A stretch of DNA of 56,586 bases, from positions 1 through 56,586 of the forward strand of contig CAADHD010000020.1 in NCBI GenBank assembly GCA_900696575.1, read 5' to 3'. The notes under the pieces were generated by a model that did no database searches, had not been told where the DNA came from, and worked only from the letters and a program-made list of their open reading frames with translations. Source of the stretch: an uncultured Bacteroidota bacterium (GTDB lineage: Bacteria; Bacteroidota; Bacteroidia; AKYH767-A; OLB10). Below are positions 8,254 to 16,510 of this stretch, piece by piece (the first letter of the stretch is position 1; each line of letters begins with the position of its first letter). The position numbers and the translations under genes were made by a program.

Positions 8254-8256
8254 GTT

Positions 8257-9024
8257 TCAAATGTCTTTTCTTTTGAAAATCCTCATGGCCAGGGCAAAAG
8301 GCCATAGTATCCAAATGATGGAAACAAGCCCTGCAATGAGCATCCCATTGACGCTGCCGAGCAATTGGCTGTAAACGGCACCGGTCATTCCCATTAATGC
8401 CGCTACATCCATTTTAAGAAGCAAAATCAGCCGAACTAAATCAACCGGATTGAAGAACGTGAGGGCTAAAAGAAATTTTTCAATAGGATAATCGGCAAAA
8501 AGAAAGAGGATGAACAGCAGCAATGAATCGTAAATAATGGCGAAGAAAAACCAGGAGAGTATGGCTATACCGGTTCCTTTGGCCTTATCGCGCGAGAGAG
8601 CAGCGCAGAGGTAGGCAATAGAAACAAAGATGAGGGTGATAAGAATGCCTGAAATTAACAGTGCTATGGCTGCCCCTGATGAATCGAAAGTAACAAGCGG
8701 AATGCCGGTACCGATAATAAAGGCCATGCACAATGCCAATGCAGCTCCGGCATAACTTCCGGCAAATACGGTGCTGCGTTTTACCGGTTGCGCCAGCATG
8801 AGCTCCATAAACTCGTAGCTGTTGTAAAAATGAATGGTGGAAAAGATGATGCTCACCAACGGAATAACAATAAGCAGAATGTTGATCAGACTGAGCATGC
8901 TCTTGGAGGGATTGCTTTCGAGCATAAACATGCCCCAGGTGGCCAGCATCAGAAAAACCGTATAACCGATGATGGTGCGGCTGCGCACTATGTCAAGCAG
9001 TACATATTTGATGATTTTAAGCAT
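8257..9024 (-). CDS. nosY: NosY-like ABC transporter permease
   Basis: 255 residues with about six hydrophobic segments (for example YTVFLMLATWGMFML, LINILLIVIPLVSIIFSTI, WFFFAIIYDSLLLFILFLF, LIAGLVSIIWILWPFALAM), typical of ABC-2 type permeases. It ends in the charged FKRKDI. NosY is the membrane part of the NosDFY complex that supplies sulfur and/or helps load the copper centres of N2O reductase. The start overlaps the end of nosF by 8 bp. It is the last gene of the operon. The assignment rests mainly on context, since ABC-2 permeases are not specific by sequence. Confidence 0.88.
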   Translation of the reverse strand: MLKIIKYVLLDIVRSRTIIGYTVFLMLATWGMFMLESNPSKSMLSLINILLIVIPLVSIIFSTIHFYNSYEFMELMLAQPVKRSTVFAGSYAGAALALCMAFIIGTGIPLVTFDSSGAAIALLISGILITLIFVSIAYLCAALSRDKAKGTGIAILSWFFFAIIYDSLLLFILFLFADYPIEKFLLALTFFNPVDLVRLILLLKMDVAALMGMTGAVYSQLLGSVNGMLIAGLVSIIWILWPFALAMRIFKRKDI

Positions 9025-9739
9025 GGCCGTTTTCTTTCATAATGGCGGCTATAGCTTGCGACAGCTTCTCGCTTTTGGTGCGGCTGCGCAACTCTTCTAT
9101 GGTTAACTGAAATAGTATGTTGCCTTCGTTAAGGTAAATGACGTGGGTAATGATCTCATCCAGATCGCTGAGAATATGAGAAGTGATAAGAATGAGTTTA
9201 CCTTCATGGCGCGATCGGATTATTTTTTCTTTCAGTATTTCGGTACTCAGCGGGTCAAGGCCTGCGGTAGGTTCATCCAGAATAATTACTTCGGGGCTGA
9301 ACATGAAAGCAAGAGAAGCGCCTACCTTCTGCCTCATTCCGCCTGAGAGAGAATGCATGGCTTTGTTTTCAAATTTATTTATCCCGAATTGTTTATACAG
9401 ATCCATATCATAAGCCCCACTATGCTGGCGGATATCTTTTATCATTTCCATTATCTGGAAGGGAGTCATATTTTCGGGGTAGCGGCTTATCTGAGGCATA
9501 TAGCCGAAATGGTTGCGGTATTTCCATTGTTTAAGGACTGATTTATTTTGAAACAGAGCTTCGCCACTATCGGGATTTACGAGTCCGAGCAGAATTTTAA
9601 GCATGGTGGTCTTGCCTGAGCCGTTAGGCCCGATGAGTGCATAAGCCGAGCCTTTCTTCAATTGCAGGGTTAACCCGTTCAGTACATGAATTCGCCCGAA
9701 CTGCTTTTTCAGGCCCCTAATTTCCATCAGAGTTTCCAT
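9017..9739 (-). CDS. nosF: NosF-like ABC transporter ATP-binding protein
   Basis: 240 residues. Walker A GPNGSGKTT is at about residue 37, the ABC signature LSGGMRQKV at about 131, Walker B VIILDEP at about 151, followed by TAGLDP and a switch His in ITSHILSDLDE. It hydrolyses ATP on the cytoplasmic side of the NosDFY complex needed for N2O reductase maturation. It overlaps nosD by 13 bp and nosY by 8 bp, so the three are translationally coupled. The ORF begins METLMEIRG; Met5 is an alternative start. Confidence 0.92.
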   Translation of the reverse strand: METLMEIRGLKKQFGRIHVLNGLTLQLKKGSAYALIGPNGSGKTTMLKILLGLVNPDSGEALFQNKSVLKQWKYRNHFGYMPQISRYPENMTPFQIMEMIKDIRQHSGAYDMDLYKQFGINKFENKAMHSLSGGMRQKVGASLAFMFSPEVIILDEPTAGLDPLSTEILKEKIIRSRHEGKLILITSHILSDLDEIITHVIYLNEGNILFQLTIEELRSRTKSEKLSQAIAAIMKENGHA

Positions 9740-10977
9740 GGTTTCATGCGGGGTTGATTATCGAAAAGATCAACGGGAGTAATGGCAGGGGCTATTTTTT
9801 CCATGCGTTCGAAAATAGTAACCACAAAACTGCGATACAGAATCAACGCAAAAGGAATGCGTTCCATCAACAGGGCATACAAACTTACGGGGCGGTAAGG
9901 AATATCACCGGCAAGGTCGCGGTTAAGGTCATAGCCTTCGTATTTATCCCAGTAATTGTTGTGAAAAGTGTTACTGCTTGCCGGGCCGTTGGTTGAAACA
10001 TCAAAAGAGTTAGCGGTAAAGTTGTTGCGTACTATTTCGTTCGATTCGCAGTTGGAGAGAATCCTAACAGCCCATCCGTTATTATGAAAATTGTTTCCGG
10101 AAACAATGATTCGGTTACTGCCTTCCATGTAAATGCCAATGCTGTTATACTCGAACCGGTTGCTGATAATACGGCTGTCGGTTATATCTTTAAGCAGCAG
10201 GCCGTAGGCAGCACTGCCCCGGTTCAGGTCGAAGGTGTTGCCGGTCATATGAATGTTTTTAGAGTACATAACGGCCACCCCTGCACCATTATGATAAAAC
10301 CGGTTGTTGCTGTAAGCATTGCGGTCGGAAAACATAAAGTGCAGGCCGTATCGGATATTCGAGAAGCTTTTATTTTTTTCGATGCGCGAGTCGGTTACAA
10401 ACTCAAAATAAATTCCATCGCGGTGGCCGCTAACAGTATTGTCTTTAATTACGGCATGCTGGCATTTCCAGAGATGGATTCCGTTGCCGGAGGATTGTTC
10501 ATTTACGGCATACCCTTTAATATCATTTCCGGTAATGGTGCAACTATCCGAGTTAAGCAGGTAAATGCAGAAAAAATTATTGTCGAACTCATTATCCTGA
10601 ATGGTAACATGCTTTGTGCTGTAAAGCTTAATAGCAGCCAGGTCATCACTGTTTGATTTGCCTGAATTGATAAAGCGTAAGCCTTTAATTGTGGTATGAT
10701 GAGCTGAAATACTCAACATTTCCACTTTATGCTGCCCGTCAATAACAGGAAGTCCTTTACCAAGGATAGTAAGAGAATGATTGATTTTTAAGTTTCCTTC
10801 CCGGTAAGTTCCGGAATGAATGATAATTGTATCGCCAGGACTGCTTTCAGCGATGGCCTTGGCGATTGCATTTGGTGACGGAAGAACAGTAATGACATTG
10901 GCTGTAACAGATGAAAAATGTAACAGCCAAAAAGGAATAAAAAACAAGGAAAACAAAAATAAATGATGACGAAACAC
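9727..10977 (-). CDS. nosD: NosD, periplasmic beta-helix maturation protein
   Basis: 416 residues. A signal peptide covers residues 1-27 (FLFSLFFIPFWLLHFSS core). The rest is a right-handed parallel beta-helix with many repeating units such as GLRFINSG, VTIQDNEFDNNFFCIYL, SRIEKNKSFSNIRYGLHFM and ITDSRIISNRFEYNSIGIY. The C-terminal DIPYRPVSLYALLMERIPFA region is typical of NosD. In the family, NosD works with NosF and NosY outside the cytoplasmic membrane to mature the copper centres of NosZ. It is 18 bp downstream of the NosL fusion gene and overlaps nosF, so it is part of one operon. Confidence 0.93.
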   Translation of the reverse strand: MFRHHLFLFSLFFIPFWLLHFSSVTANVITVLPSPNAIAKAIAESSPGDTIIIHSGTYREGNLKINHSLTILGKGLPVIDGQHKVEMLSISAHHTTIKGLRFINSGKSNSDDLAAIKLYSTKHVTIQDNEFDNNFFCIYLLNSDSCTITGNDIKGYAVNEQSSGNGIHLWKCQHAVIKDNTVSGHRDGIYFEFVTDSRIEKNKSFSNIRYGLHFMFSDRNAYSNNRFYHNGAGVAVMYSKNIHMTGNTFDLNRGSAAYGLLLKDITDSRIISNRFEYNSIGIYMEGSNRIIVSGNNFHNNGWAVRILSNCESNEIVRNNFTANSFDVSTNGPASSNTFHNNYWDKYEGYDLNRDLAGDIPYRPVSLYALLMERIPFALILYRSFVVTIFERMEKIAPAITPVDLFDNQPRMKPWKL

Positions 10978-10995
10978 AAGTTGATGCTGCCAAAT

Positions 10996-12012
10996 TTATT
11001 GCTCACACTTTAATTCAAATCCTTTAAACAACTCCTCAAACTTAAAAACCTTTTCAGCAAGGAAAGGCTTAATATCGGTTTCGGCCGAAACAGAAGCAAG
11101 GTGGCTGCTCATGGGGCTGCGAAAAGCTTCACTTTTCAGAATTAGTACCTTGTTGGCCGGGACCAGTTCGGAAGTATTAAAGTCAATGAAATAAATACAG
11201 CGGATATTTTCTTTGGAAATGTTACCGGCATCAAGATACCCGGAAAGGCAGATGATGTCGTCAAAAACAAAATCTTTTCCATGCCGGTTGATGATTTGTG
11301 TGCCATAACGCTGATCCATCATAGTCATTTTGCAGAATTCGCAGGCATCCTTTTTCCATTGAACAGGCTGAGGGCCTGAAGAGCAGGAAACAAACATCAA
11401 TGCAAAAAGAGATGCGGCTACAGGCGCTGTATTGTTAAACTGACGTTGTTGCCTGATGAAAATAAATGAGGCCAGCATGGCAAGGGCAACGCTGAGGAAA
11501 AAAAGCCAGCCGGCAATATCAGGAATGGCAAAAGCCCCGAAGTTGAGCAGTTGCTTATAACCGATGAGCGGTGGCTGGTATGACATGCCCGGAACCTGGA
11601 TAGGCGCTGTAGGGTCAAGGTTGTGGCCATATTCATATTCCCAATGCCAGAAGTCGGCAATGGCGATAATCCCAAAAAGCATAAATATAAAGGTATAAGT
11701 CAGCGCCCATTTCTTTTTATTGAGGAAGGCGGCTATCAATCCGAAGAGCGAAAGAATGAGCACCGCATAAGGCAGGATTTTAAACTCAGGAAAATCTTCT
11801 TCTTTAATTAGCCCCATACCGATGTAATGATTCAGTCCGTTAATAACCTCCACATCACCGCTCAGTTTGGTAAGCCAAATTTTCATCACCAACCCTTCGG
11901 GATATTGAGGGGCGGTCAACTCAATTTTCCATAAGGGGAAAAGAAGAGTAACAGGAAGTAATAATGCAGATGCAAAAAGCAGCCAGCGTGTAAGGTTTTT
12001 TTGTTTTATCAT
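10996..12012 (-). CDS. nosL: Multi-pass membrane protein fused to a NosL copper-chaperone domain
   Basis: 338 residues from the ATG at 12012. An upstream in-frame start at 12069 would add 19 residues without signal character. Four hydrophobic segments at about 9-29, 79-97, 103-120 and 163-186 form an N-terminal membrane module. A fifth (197-209) ends FVSCSSG with a lipobox-like Cys210. The C-terminal half is NosL: DACEFCKMTMMDQRYG with Cys224, Cys227 and Met229, the Cu(I) site motif, then KDFVFDDIICLSGY. NosL normally is a separate lipoprotein that delivers copper to apo-NosZ. Here it is joined in one frame to the membrane part, with no internal start at the junction. It sits between nosZ and nosD. 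Confidence 0.88.
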   Translation of the reverse strand: MIKQKNLTRWLLFASALLLPVTLLFPLWKIELTAPQYPEGLVMKIWLTKLSGDVEVINGLNHYIGMGLIKEEDFPEFKILPYAVLILSLFGLIAAFLNKKKWALTYTFIFMLFGIIAIADFWHWEYEYGHNLDPTAPIQVPGMSYQPPLIGYKQLLNFGAFAIPDIAGWLFFLSVALAMLASFIFIRQQRQFNNTAPVAASLFALMFVSCSSGPQPVQWKKDACEFCKMTMMDQRYGTQIINRHGKDFVFDDIICLSGYLDAGNISKENIRCIYFIDFNTSELVPANKVLILKSEAFRSPMSSHLASVSAETDIKPFLAEKVFKFEELFKGFELKCEQ

Positions 12013-12096
12013 TTTGAAAATTGTTTTAGCAAAAAGGGGCAGAGGTTTTAAGCTCCGCCCCCATCTCAAACAAGTAAATAGCTGTATGCTGAGAAT

Positions 12097-14088
12097 TTAG
12101 TTTGCAGGAGCAGGAACATCTTTTCTTCCTGTTCCGAAGGTAAGCGGCACATTACTTCCGGCAGGAGACACGCGCATATAGCCCTGCATTTCCTGGTGAA
12201 GCGCTGAGCAGAAGTCGGTGCAATAAAACGGATAGACCCCGGGTTCTTTTGGCGTCCATGCCAGCGTTTGTGTTTCACCGGGCATAATCAGCAGTTCGGC
12301 ATTATTGGCACCTTTGATAACAAAACCATGCGGAATATCCCAGTCCTGTTCAAGGTTAGTAACGTGAAAGAATACCTCATCACCCACTTTCACACCTTCA
12401 ATATTATCAGGAGCAAAGTGTGATCGGATAGAAGTCATGTAAACATGAATTTTATTTCCTTCACGAACAACGCGTGCTTCTTTTTCACCTTTCGCTACAT
12501 AAGGATGATTGTTCTCTTCAATTTTAAAAATTTTCAAAGAATTTTTGGCTACCATTTCGGCAGGAATAGCTTCGGCATAGTGAGGTTCTCCGGTAGTTGG
12601 AAAGTCGAGCAGCAGTTGCATTTTATCACCATCAATCGAATAAAGCTGTGCCGACTGTGTAAGCTCGGGTCCGGTAGGCAGGTAACGGTCTTTGGTTATT
12701 TTGTTGTAAGCAATCACATACTTGCCCCACGGTTTTTTGGTTGGTCCGCCCGGTACGCAAAGGTGGCCGATAGAATAGTATGTCGGAACACGGTCGAGTA
12801 CCTGTAAATCACTTAGCCTCCACTTTACAATTTCGGAAGACACAAAGAAAGAAGTGTAGGCATTGCCTTTATCGTCAAACTCGGTATGCAGCGGGCCGAG
12901 GCCTGGTTTTTCAACTACGCCATGAAGTGCTGATTCGTATTTAATCACTTTCAGGCCATCATATTCGGCTTCAAAATCGCCTTTCGCAATTGCATCCTGT
13001 ATTTTCTGGAAAGAGAATACGGGTATCAGGGCTGCTAACTTTCCGCTGCCGACAATGTATTCACCAGTTGGGTTCACATCACAGCCATGCGGAGATTTCG
13101 GGCAGGGAATCAGGTAAACCACATCACTCAAATCTTTCTGCTCGAGCACAAGTACTTCATCTTTCATGGTTGAAGTGGCCGTGTGTGTGCTTTCATCATA
13201 AACATTATGAGCGTAACGCACTTTCTTTTTCACTCCTTTTCCGGCTTTGGCCATCTCTTCGGCTTTTTTCCAGTTAACGGCAAAAATGAAATCCTTGTCT
13301 TTTTGCGAAGCATTTACTTCTAACAGCGAGAATGCTTTTTCGGAGTTGTAGCACGAAAAGAAAAACCAATCGTGCGAGGGGCCTTTGCCTCCGCGTGCCA
13401 AATCGAAATTAACACCGGGCAGTTCAAGCTGGAAGGCAATATCCATTCTTCCGGTTTTTGGCTCAACACTGATAAAACTGATATGGCCTTTGAAGTTCTC
13501 TTTATAAGTTTCAATTGGAACGTCTTTTTTATCGCCAACAGGAACACTGAAACGGGTGCCGGCAACTACATACTCCGTATTTTCAGTGATGAAGGGAGAG
13601 GAGTGATTGCCTCCGCTGTTTGGCAGCTCAATAATTTCTGCTGTCCGGAAAGTACGCAGGTCAATACGTGCCACACGCGGGGTGTTGTTGCCGTTACCAA
13701 ATACCCAACGGCCATCATGGATGCCATCTGTTGTGGAGATGGCTGGATGGTGCAAATCATCCCAGGGCACAAAACCATGTGAAGTATTGAGCATAGGTTT
13801 GGTTTCTTCGCTGTAACCATAGCCGGAGGTCGGGTCAACGGAGAAAACAGGAATGATGCGAAACAAACGGCCGGAGGGTAAACCGTAAACACCCATTTGC
13901 CCATTAAAGCCTCCGGAAACAAAATTGTAAAACTCATCGTGCTTGCCCGGAGCAACATATACCTTGGAAGCTACATCGCCCGAAAGGGCTGTCATCGTTG
14001 TTTTAGGGCGGCAGCCGTTAAACCAGAAAGATAAAGCAAGGGCGATCACTGCAAAGAGTGAGATACCGCCAATTATTTTTTTGTTCAT
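12097..14088 (-). CDS. nosZ: Nitrous-oxide reductase NosZ, clade II (Sec-exported)
   Basis: 663 residues. The N-terminus (MNKKIIGGISLFAVIALALS) is a Sec-type signal without a twin arginine, the mark of clade II enzymes; FNGC at about 23-26 may be a lipid-attachment site. The seven His ligands expected for the CuZ centre are visible in DLHHP (113-114), GGNHSS, SHDWFF, SPHGCD, LHTEFD and SIGHLC. The CuA site is C-terminal: Cys623, Cys627, His631 and Met634 in YCTDFCSALHQEM, with a further His in DIPHGF. The enzyme reduces N2O to N2 in the periplasm. It lies 43 bp after the cytochrome gene and 84 bp before the membrane-NosL gene. Confidence 0.97.
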   Translation of the reverse strand: MNKKIIGGISLFAVIALALSFWFNGCRPKTTMTALSGDVASKVYVAPGKHDEFYNFVSGGFNGQMGVYGLPSGRLFRIIPVFSVDPTSGYGYSEETKPMLNTSHGFVPWDDLHHPAISTTDGIHDGRWVFGNGNNTPRVARIDLRTFRTAEIIELPNSGGNHSSPFITENTEYVVAGTRFSVPVGDKKDVPIETYKENFKGHISFISVEPKTGRMDIAFQLELPGVNFDLARGGKGPSHDWFFFSCYNSEKAFSLLEVNASQKDKDFIFAVNWKKAEEMAKAGKGVKKKVRYAHNVYDESTHTATSTMKDEVLVLEQKDLSDVVYLIPCPKSPHGCDVNPTGEYIVGSGKLAALIPVFSFQKIQDAIAKGDFEAEYDGLKVIKYESALHGVVEKPGLGPLHTEFDDKGNAYTSFFVSSEIVKWRLSDLQVLDRVPTYYSIGHLCVPGGPTKKPWGKYVIAYNKITKDRYLPTGPELTQSAQLYSIDGDKMQLLLDFPTTGEPHYAEAIPAEMVAKNSLKIFKIEENNHPYVAKGEKEARVVREGNKIHVYMTSIRSHFAPDNIEGVKVGDEVFFHVTNLEQDWDIPHGFVIKGANNAELLIMPGETQTLAWTPKEPGVYPFYCTDFCSALHQEMQGYMRVSPAGSNVPLTFGTGRKDVPAPAN

Positions 14089-14131
14089 AATGAAATGTGT
14101 TTTGGGTTTTTAAAAATTATTTCTTTGGAGA

Positions 14132-14605
14132 TTATTTAACTCCGTCATTCTTTCGCATAAATTCAAGAACGGAAAAGGCATCGTCATCCGTAAGTTGCTG
14201 ATTGGGCATGCGTACAAGACACTCCTCCAACTGTGCCATTGCAACCGGATCGCGGCTTAACATTTCATCCACATTGGTGATGAAATTAAGAATCCATTCA
14301 GGCTTTCTGCGTGTGGTAACTCCAGCCCAGCCGGGGCCTACCAGCTTTTCATCCGTTAGCTTATGACATGCCTGGCATTTTACATCATACACTTTTTCGC
14401 CATTGGTTGCTTTGGCATGGTCCAGCATTTCTGCAAGCTGCACATCGGTAAATTTTCCTATTCCTTTTTCATCGTTGTTTTTAGGTTGCGGGCGGTCATA
14501 AAGCGAAGAAGGATCAACAGCTTGTTCTGTTTTTTGCTCGGTAGCACCGCCACCGCATGACTGCATCAGGGCAGCCAGTGAGATAAATAAAAGTTGCTTT
14601 TTCAT
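14132..14605 (-). CDS. Class I c-type cytochrome lipoprotein, probable NosZ electron donor
   Basis: 157 residues. The lipoprotein signal is LAALMQSCGGG (Cys17). One haem site, CQACH, is at 77-81, followed by KLVGPGWAGV. The distal Met is probably in LVRMPNQQL near the C-terminus, which reads DDDAFSVLEFMRK. The domain is that of a soluble class I cytochrome anchored by lipid on the periplasmic side. Its place between the fasciclin gene and nosZ, with gaps of 24 and 43 bp, suggests that it passes electrons from the quinol oxidising system to NosZ. That role is inferred from position. Confidence 0.9.
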   Translation of the reverse strand: MKKQLLFISLAALMQSCGGGATEQKTEQAVDPSSLYDRPQPKNNDEKGIGKFTDVQLAEMLDHAKATNGEKVYDVKCQACHKLTDEKLVGPGWAGVTTRRKPEWILNFITNVDEMLSRDPVAMAQLEECLVRMPNQQLTDDDAFSVLEFMRKNDGVK

Positions 14606-14629
14606 TTTCTTAATTTAATTTTTATAAGG

Positions 14630-15178
14630 CTAAGGTAGTATTACTTTATCAATTACATGAATAATTCCATTGGAAGCCGGAACACTGGCAACAATGTTTG
14701 CATCGCCAATCATCACTTTTCCATCCTTAACACTGAAGGTAACGTTGTTTCCGTCAACCATTCCCAACACTTGTCCGTCATAAAAATTTTCAATCTTGTA
14801 AACCGCTACAGCCACATGATGCTGAAGTATATCCTGCAGCTTTCCTTTATTCTCGGGTTTGAGTAATTCTTCCACCGTTCCGGCAGGAAGCGCATCAAAG
14901 GCGGCATTAACAGGAGCAAAAACCGTAAACGGGCCGGCATTGGAAAGGACATCCACCAGTTCGGCAGCTTTAACGGCTGTAACCAGAGTTGTATGATCTT
15001 TAGAACCTATGGCAACCTGTACAATATTGGGTTGTGAAATTTCGTCAACCACAGCCGATTGTCCCGGTCCGGGAGCAGTGCCGGTGCTTTCTGCAGTTTG
15101 TTCGGCCGGCTGCGAGCAGGATATTACAAAGAAAGATGCCATGAGCATCGGAGCAAGGGTTTTGTTCAGCGTTATCAT
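14630..15178 (-). CDS. Fasciclin (FAS1) domain lipoprotein, first gene of the nos operon
   Basis: 182 residues. The lipoprotein signal is MLMASFFVISCSQP (lipobox Cys21). A low-complexity linker is followed by one FAS1 domain at about 50-182, with the H1 box FTVFAPVNAAFDALP and the H2 end NGIIHVIDKVILP. FAS1 domains mediate adhesion or protein contacts in many systems; no enzymatic role is known from the sequence. Similar fasciclin lipoproteins occur near nosZ in other Bacteroidota, as far as I recall, but their job there is not established. It lies 24 bp ahead of the cytochrome gene. Confidence 0.88.
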   Translation of the reverse strand: MITLNKTLAPMLMASFFVISCSQPAEQTAESTGTAPGPGQSAVVDEISQPNIVQVAIGSKDHTTLVTAVKAAELVDVLSNAGPFTVFAPVNAAFDALPAGTVEELLKPENKGKLQDILQHHVAVAVYKIENFYDGQVLGMVDGNNVTFSVKDGKVMIGDANIVASVPASNGIIHVIDKVILP

Positions 15179-15249
15179 AACATTTGTTTTTTACGGAGCA
15201 AAAATGTCCTGTAATTCACATCCTGATTATGACCGGCATTCAACAAGCT

Positions 15250-15265
15250 TATGACGTTGGTCATA
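15250..15265. promoter_or_regulatory. CRP/FNR-like palindrome upstream of the nos operon
   Basis: Perfect palindrome TATGAC-GTTG-GTCATA, 72 bases before the first start codon of the operon. A CATTTTTG sequence at 15199-15206 (minus strand) matches the -7 consensus TAnnTTTG at 7 of 8 positions. With a start about 6 bases beyond it, the palindrome centre falls near -64, a class I activator position. CRP/FNR-family sites have this form (FNR TTGAT-N4-ATCAA, HcpR/DNR type TTGAC-N4-GTCAA). Confidence 0.55.
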
Positions 15266-15456
15266 TAAATTAATGGGAAGACGTGTATAAACATGGCATT
15301 CTCTTTTTGCTGCGGAATACTCGCTGCGCACAAAAGATTTCTGATACATTCGTTTAAGCAGAATTAACATTTCGGAACGGTTGAAACAGGCATACGCACC
15401 AAAGTAACAATTTATGGCAAATATTTGCCACGGATCAAAAATATAAATTCACCGAG

Positions 15457-15669
15457 TTGGGAGGCGACAGCGACATAAAACGCTGTATGATGGGGTTCTA
15501 CACTTGCAGCGATTTAAAACCCTGTCCGCTTCATCATCATTATTATGTTTCCATCTTCGAAAGCATAATCAGAAATTTGTCTTCTATTATCACGATTGCT
15601 GAATTAGCATCAGCGGTTGAGAGAGGAGAAGCGGTGCTTAAGAAAACGCAGGTTGCTTTGTTTTCGTAA
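15457..15669 (+). pseudogene. Remnant of an Rrf2-family transcriptional regulator (C-terminal half)
   Basis: The frame reads GGDSDIKRCMMGFYTCSDLK then PCPLHHHYY and ends ITIAELASAVERGEAVLKKT before the stop at 15667-15669. The C-x6-C-x5-C spacing with the PCPLH phrase is characteristic of the Fe-S cluster region of Rrf2 regulators (NsrR, IscR relatives). The winged-helix half is missing. Upstream, another frame near 15311-15335 reads AAEYSLRT, which resembles the usual N-terminal EYGLRA segment, but stops and frame changes follow. I read this as a decayed regulator that lost its DNA-binding domain. The first usable start is TTG, and translation is doubtful. Confidence 0.6.
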
Positions 15670-15797
15670 GGACTCCCGTTTTTCGGTAGCCCCTGAAATT
15701 AAATAAACAGCAGAATAATAGATTTAAAAAGGTTTTTTCTATTCGTAAATTCGTACAGACCTGCCCGCCTGGGGTGGATTCGTAGTTCGCAGATGCA

Positions 15798-16181
15798 TTA
15801 CTCCATCACCACCTTCCCGTTTATCACTCTCCGGTTACTGTATTTCTTAATTGAAAAATATACATCCCTGCCGTGTGGTTTGATTTGGCAAGCGTGATGT
15901 TGCTGCCATGCGTTTGCTGTCGCTCGGCTGCTCTTCCGGTTAAATCAAACAGCATAAACTCATGCTCATCGCCTCTTGCATTGCCAAAGAGTAACTGGCT
16001 TTGCTCCGTTACAGGGTTTGAGCATATTTTAAACTCACTCAATTTATGTTCATTAACACCTGTACTTGCAGGTGTGTATTTCCCGATTCGTTTAAAACTT
16101 GATGAATTTAAAGTTGTAAAAGCCCCTCCAAAATACAGTTCCCCATTTAATACGGTTAATGCATCAACAGCATTATTAAAT
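15798..16181 (-). pseudogene. C-terminal fragment of a T9SS cargo protein, frameshifted
   Basis: The minus strand encodes VLNGELYFGGAFTTLNSSSF, a propeller-like segment, then a T9SS sorting domain (EFKICSNPVTEQSQLLF, EFMLFDLTGRAAERQQT, TAGMYIFQLRNTVTG). After NTVTG a one-base frameshift is needed to reach the expected end RVINGKVVME and the stop at 15798-15800; in the unshifted frame a stop occurs at 15824. There is no signal peptide or start codon at its head. It is a broken remnant. Confidence 0.7.
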
Positions 16182-16193
16182 TAATAACCGCTC

Positions 16194-16424
16194 CTAAGGA
16201 ATGCCAACGGCATTGCTGCCGAGTTTAACTTCCAACTGCTGAACATTGGAAGTATCCTCAACAACAATTACAAACCTGCATTCCATGCCTGCAGTGGTTT
16301 TATGCATCTGCACCCCGGCATCCATAATGGATGATTGTGAATGAACCGTATTTATTCCTGAAATTAAAATCAGGAACATGGTTAACTGAAAAATCTTTTT
16401 GATTAGATTGATTTTGTGTTTCAT
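16194..16424 (-). pseudogene. N-terminal fragment of a secreted protein
   Basis: 76 residues with a clear signal peptide (MKHKINLIKKIF, hydrophobic TMFLILISGI, ending VHSQ) and about 45 further residues (AGVQMHKTTAGMECRFVIVV) that I do not recognise. It stops 12 bp before the orphan T9SS fragment, in a different frame. The two together look like the head of one secreted-protein gene and the tail of the same or another, brought together by deletion. A genuine small secreted protein is possible but less likely. Confidence 0.5.
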
Positions 16425-16471
16425 ACAATTTGATTTTAGTTAGTAAGAAAATTACCGATTGGAAATAAGAA

Positions 16472-16510
16472 ACCCTTCAGGTCTGTTATTACTGACACGA
16501 CCTGAAGGGT
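16472..16510. terminator. Strong inverted repeat, possible terminator or RNA element
   Basis: Arms ACCCTTCAGGTC (16472-16483) and GACCTGAAGGGT (16499-16510) form a perfect 12-bp stem with a 15-base loop. There is no T-run on either side. It lies upstream of the broken secreted-protein gene. The stretch 16511-16868 around it has no gene I can support. Confidence 0.5.
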
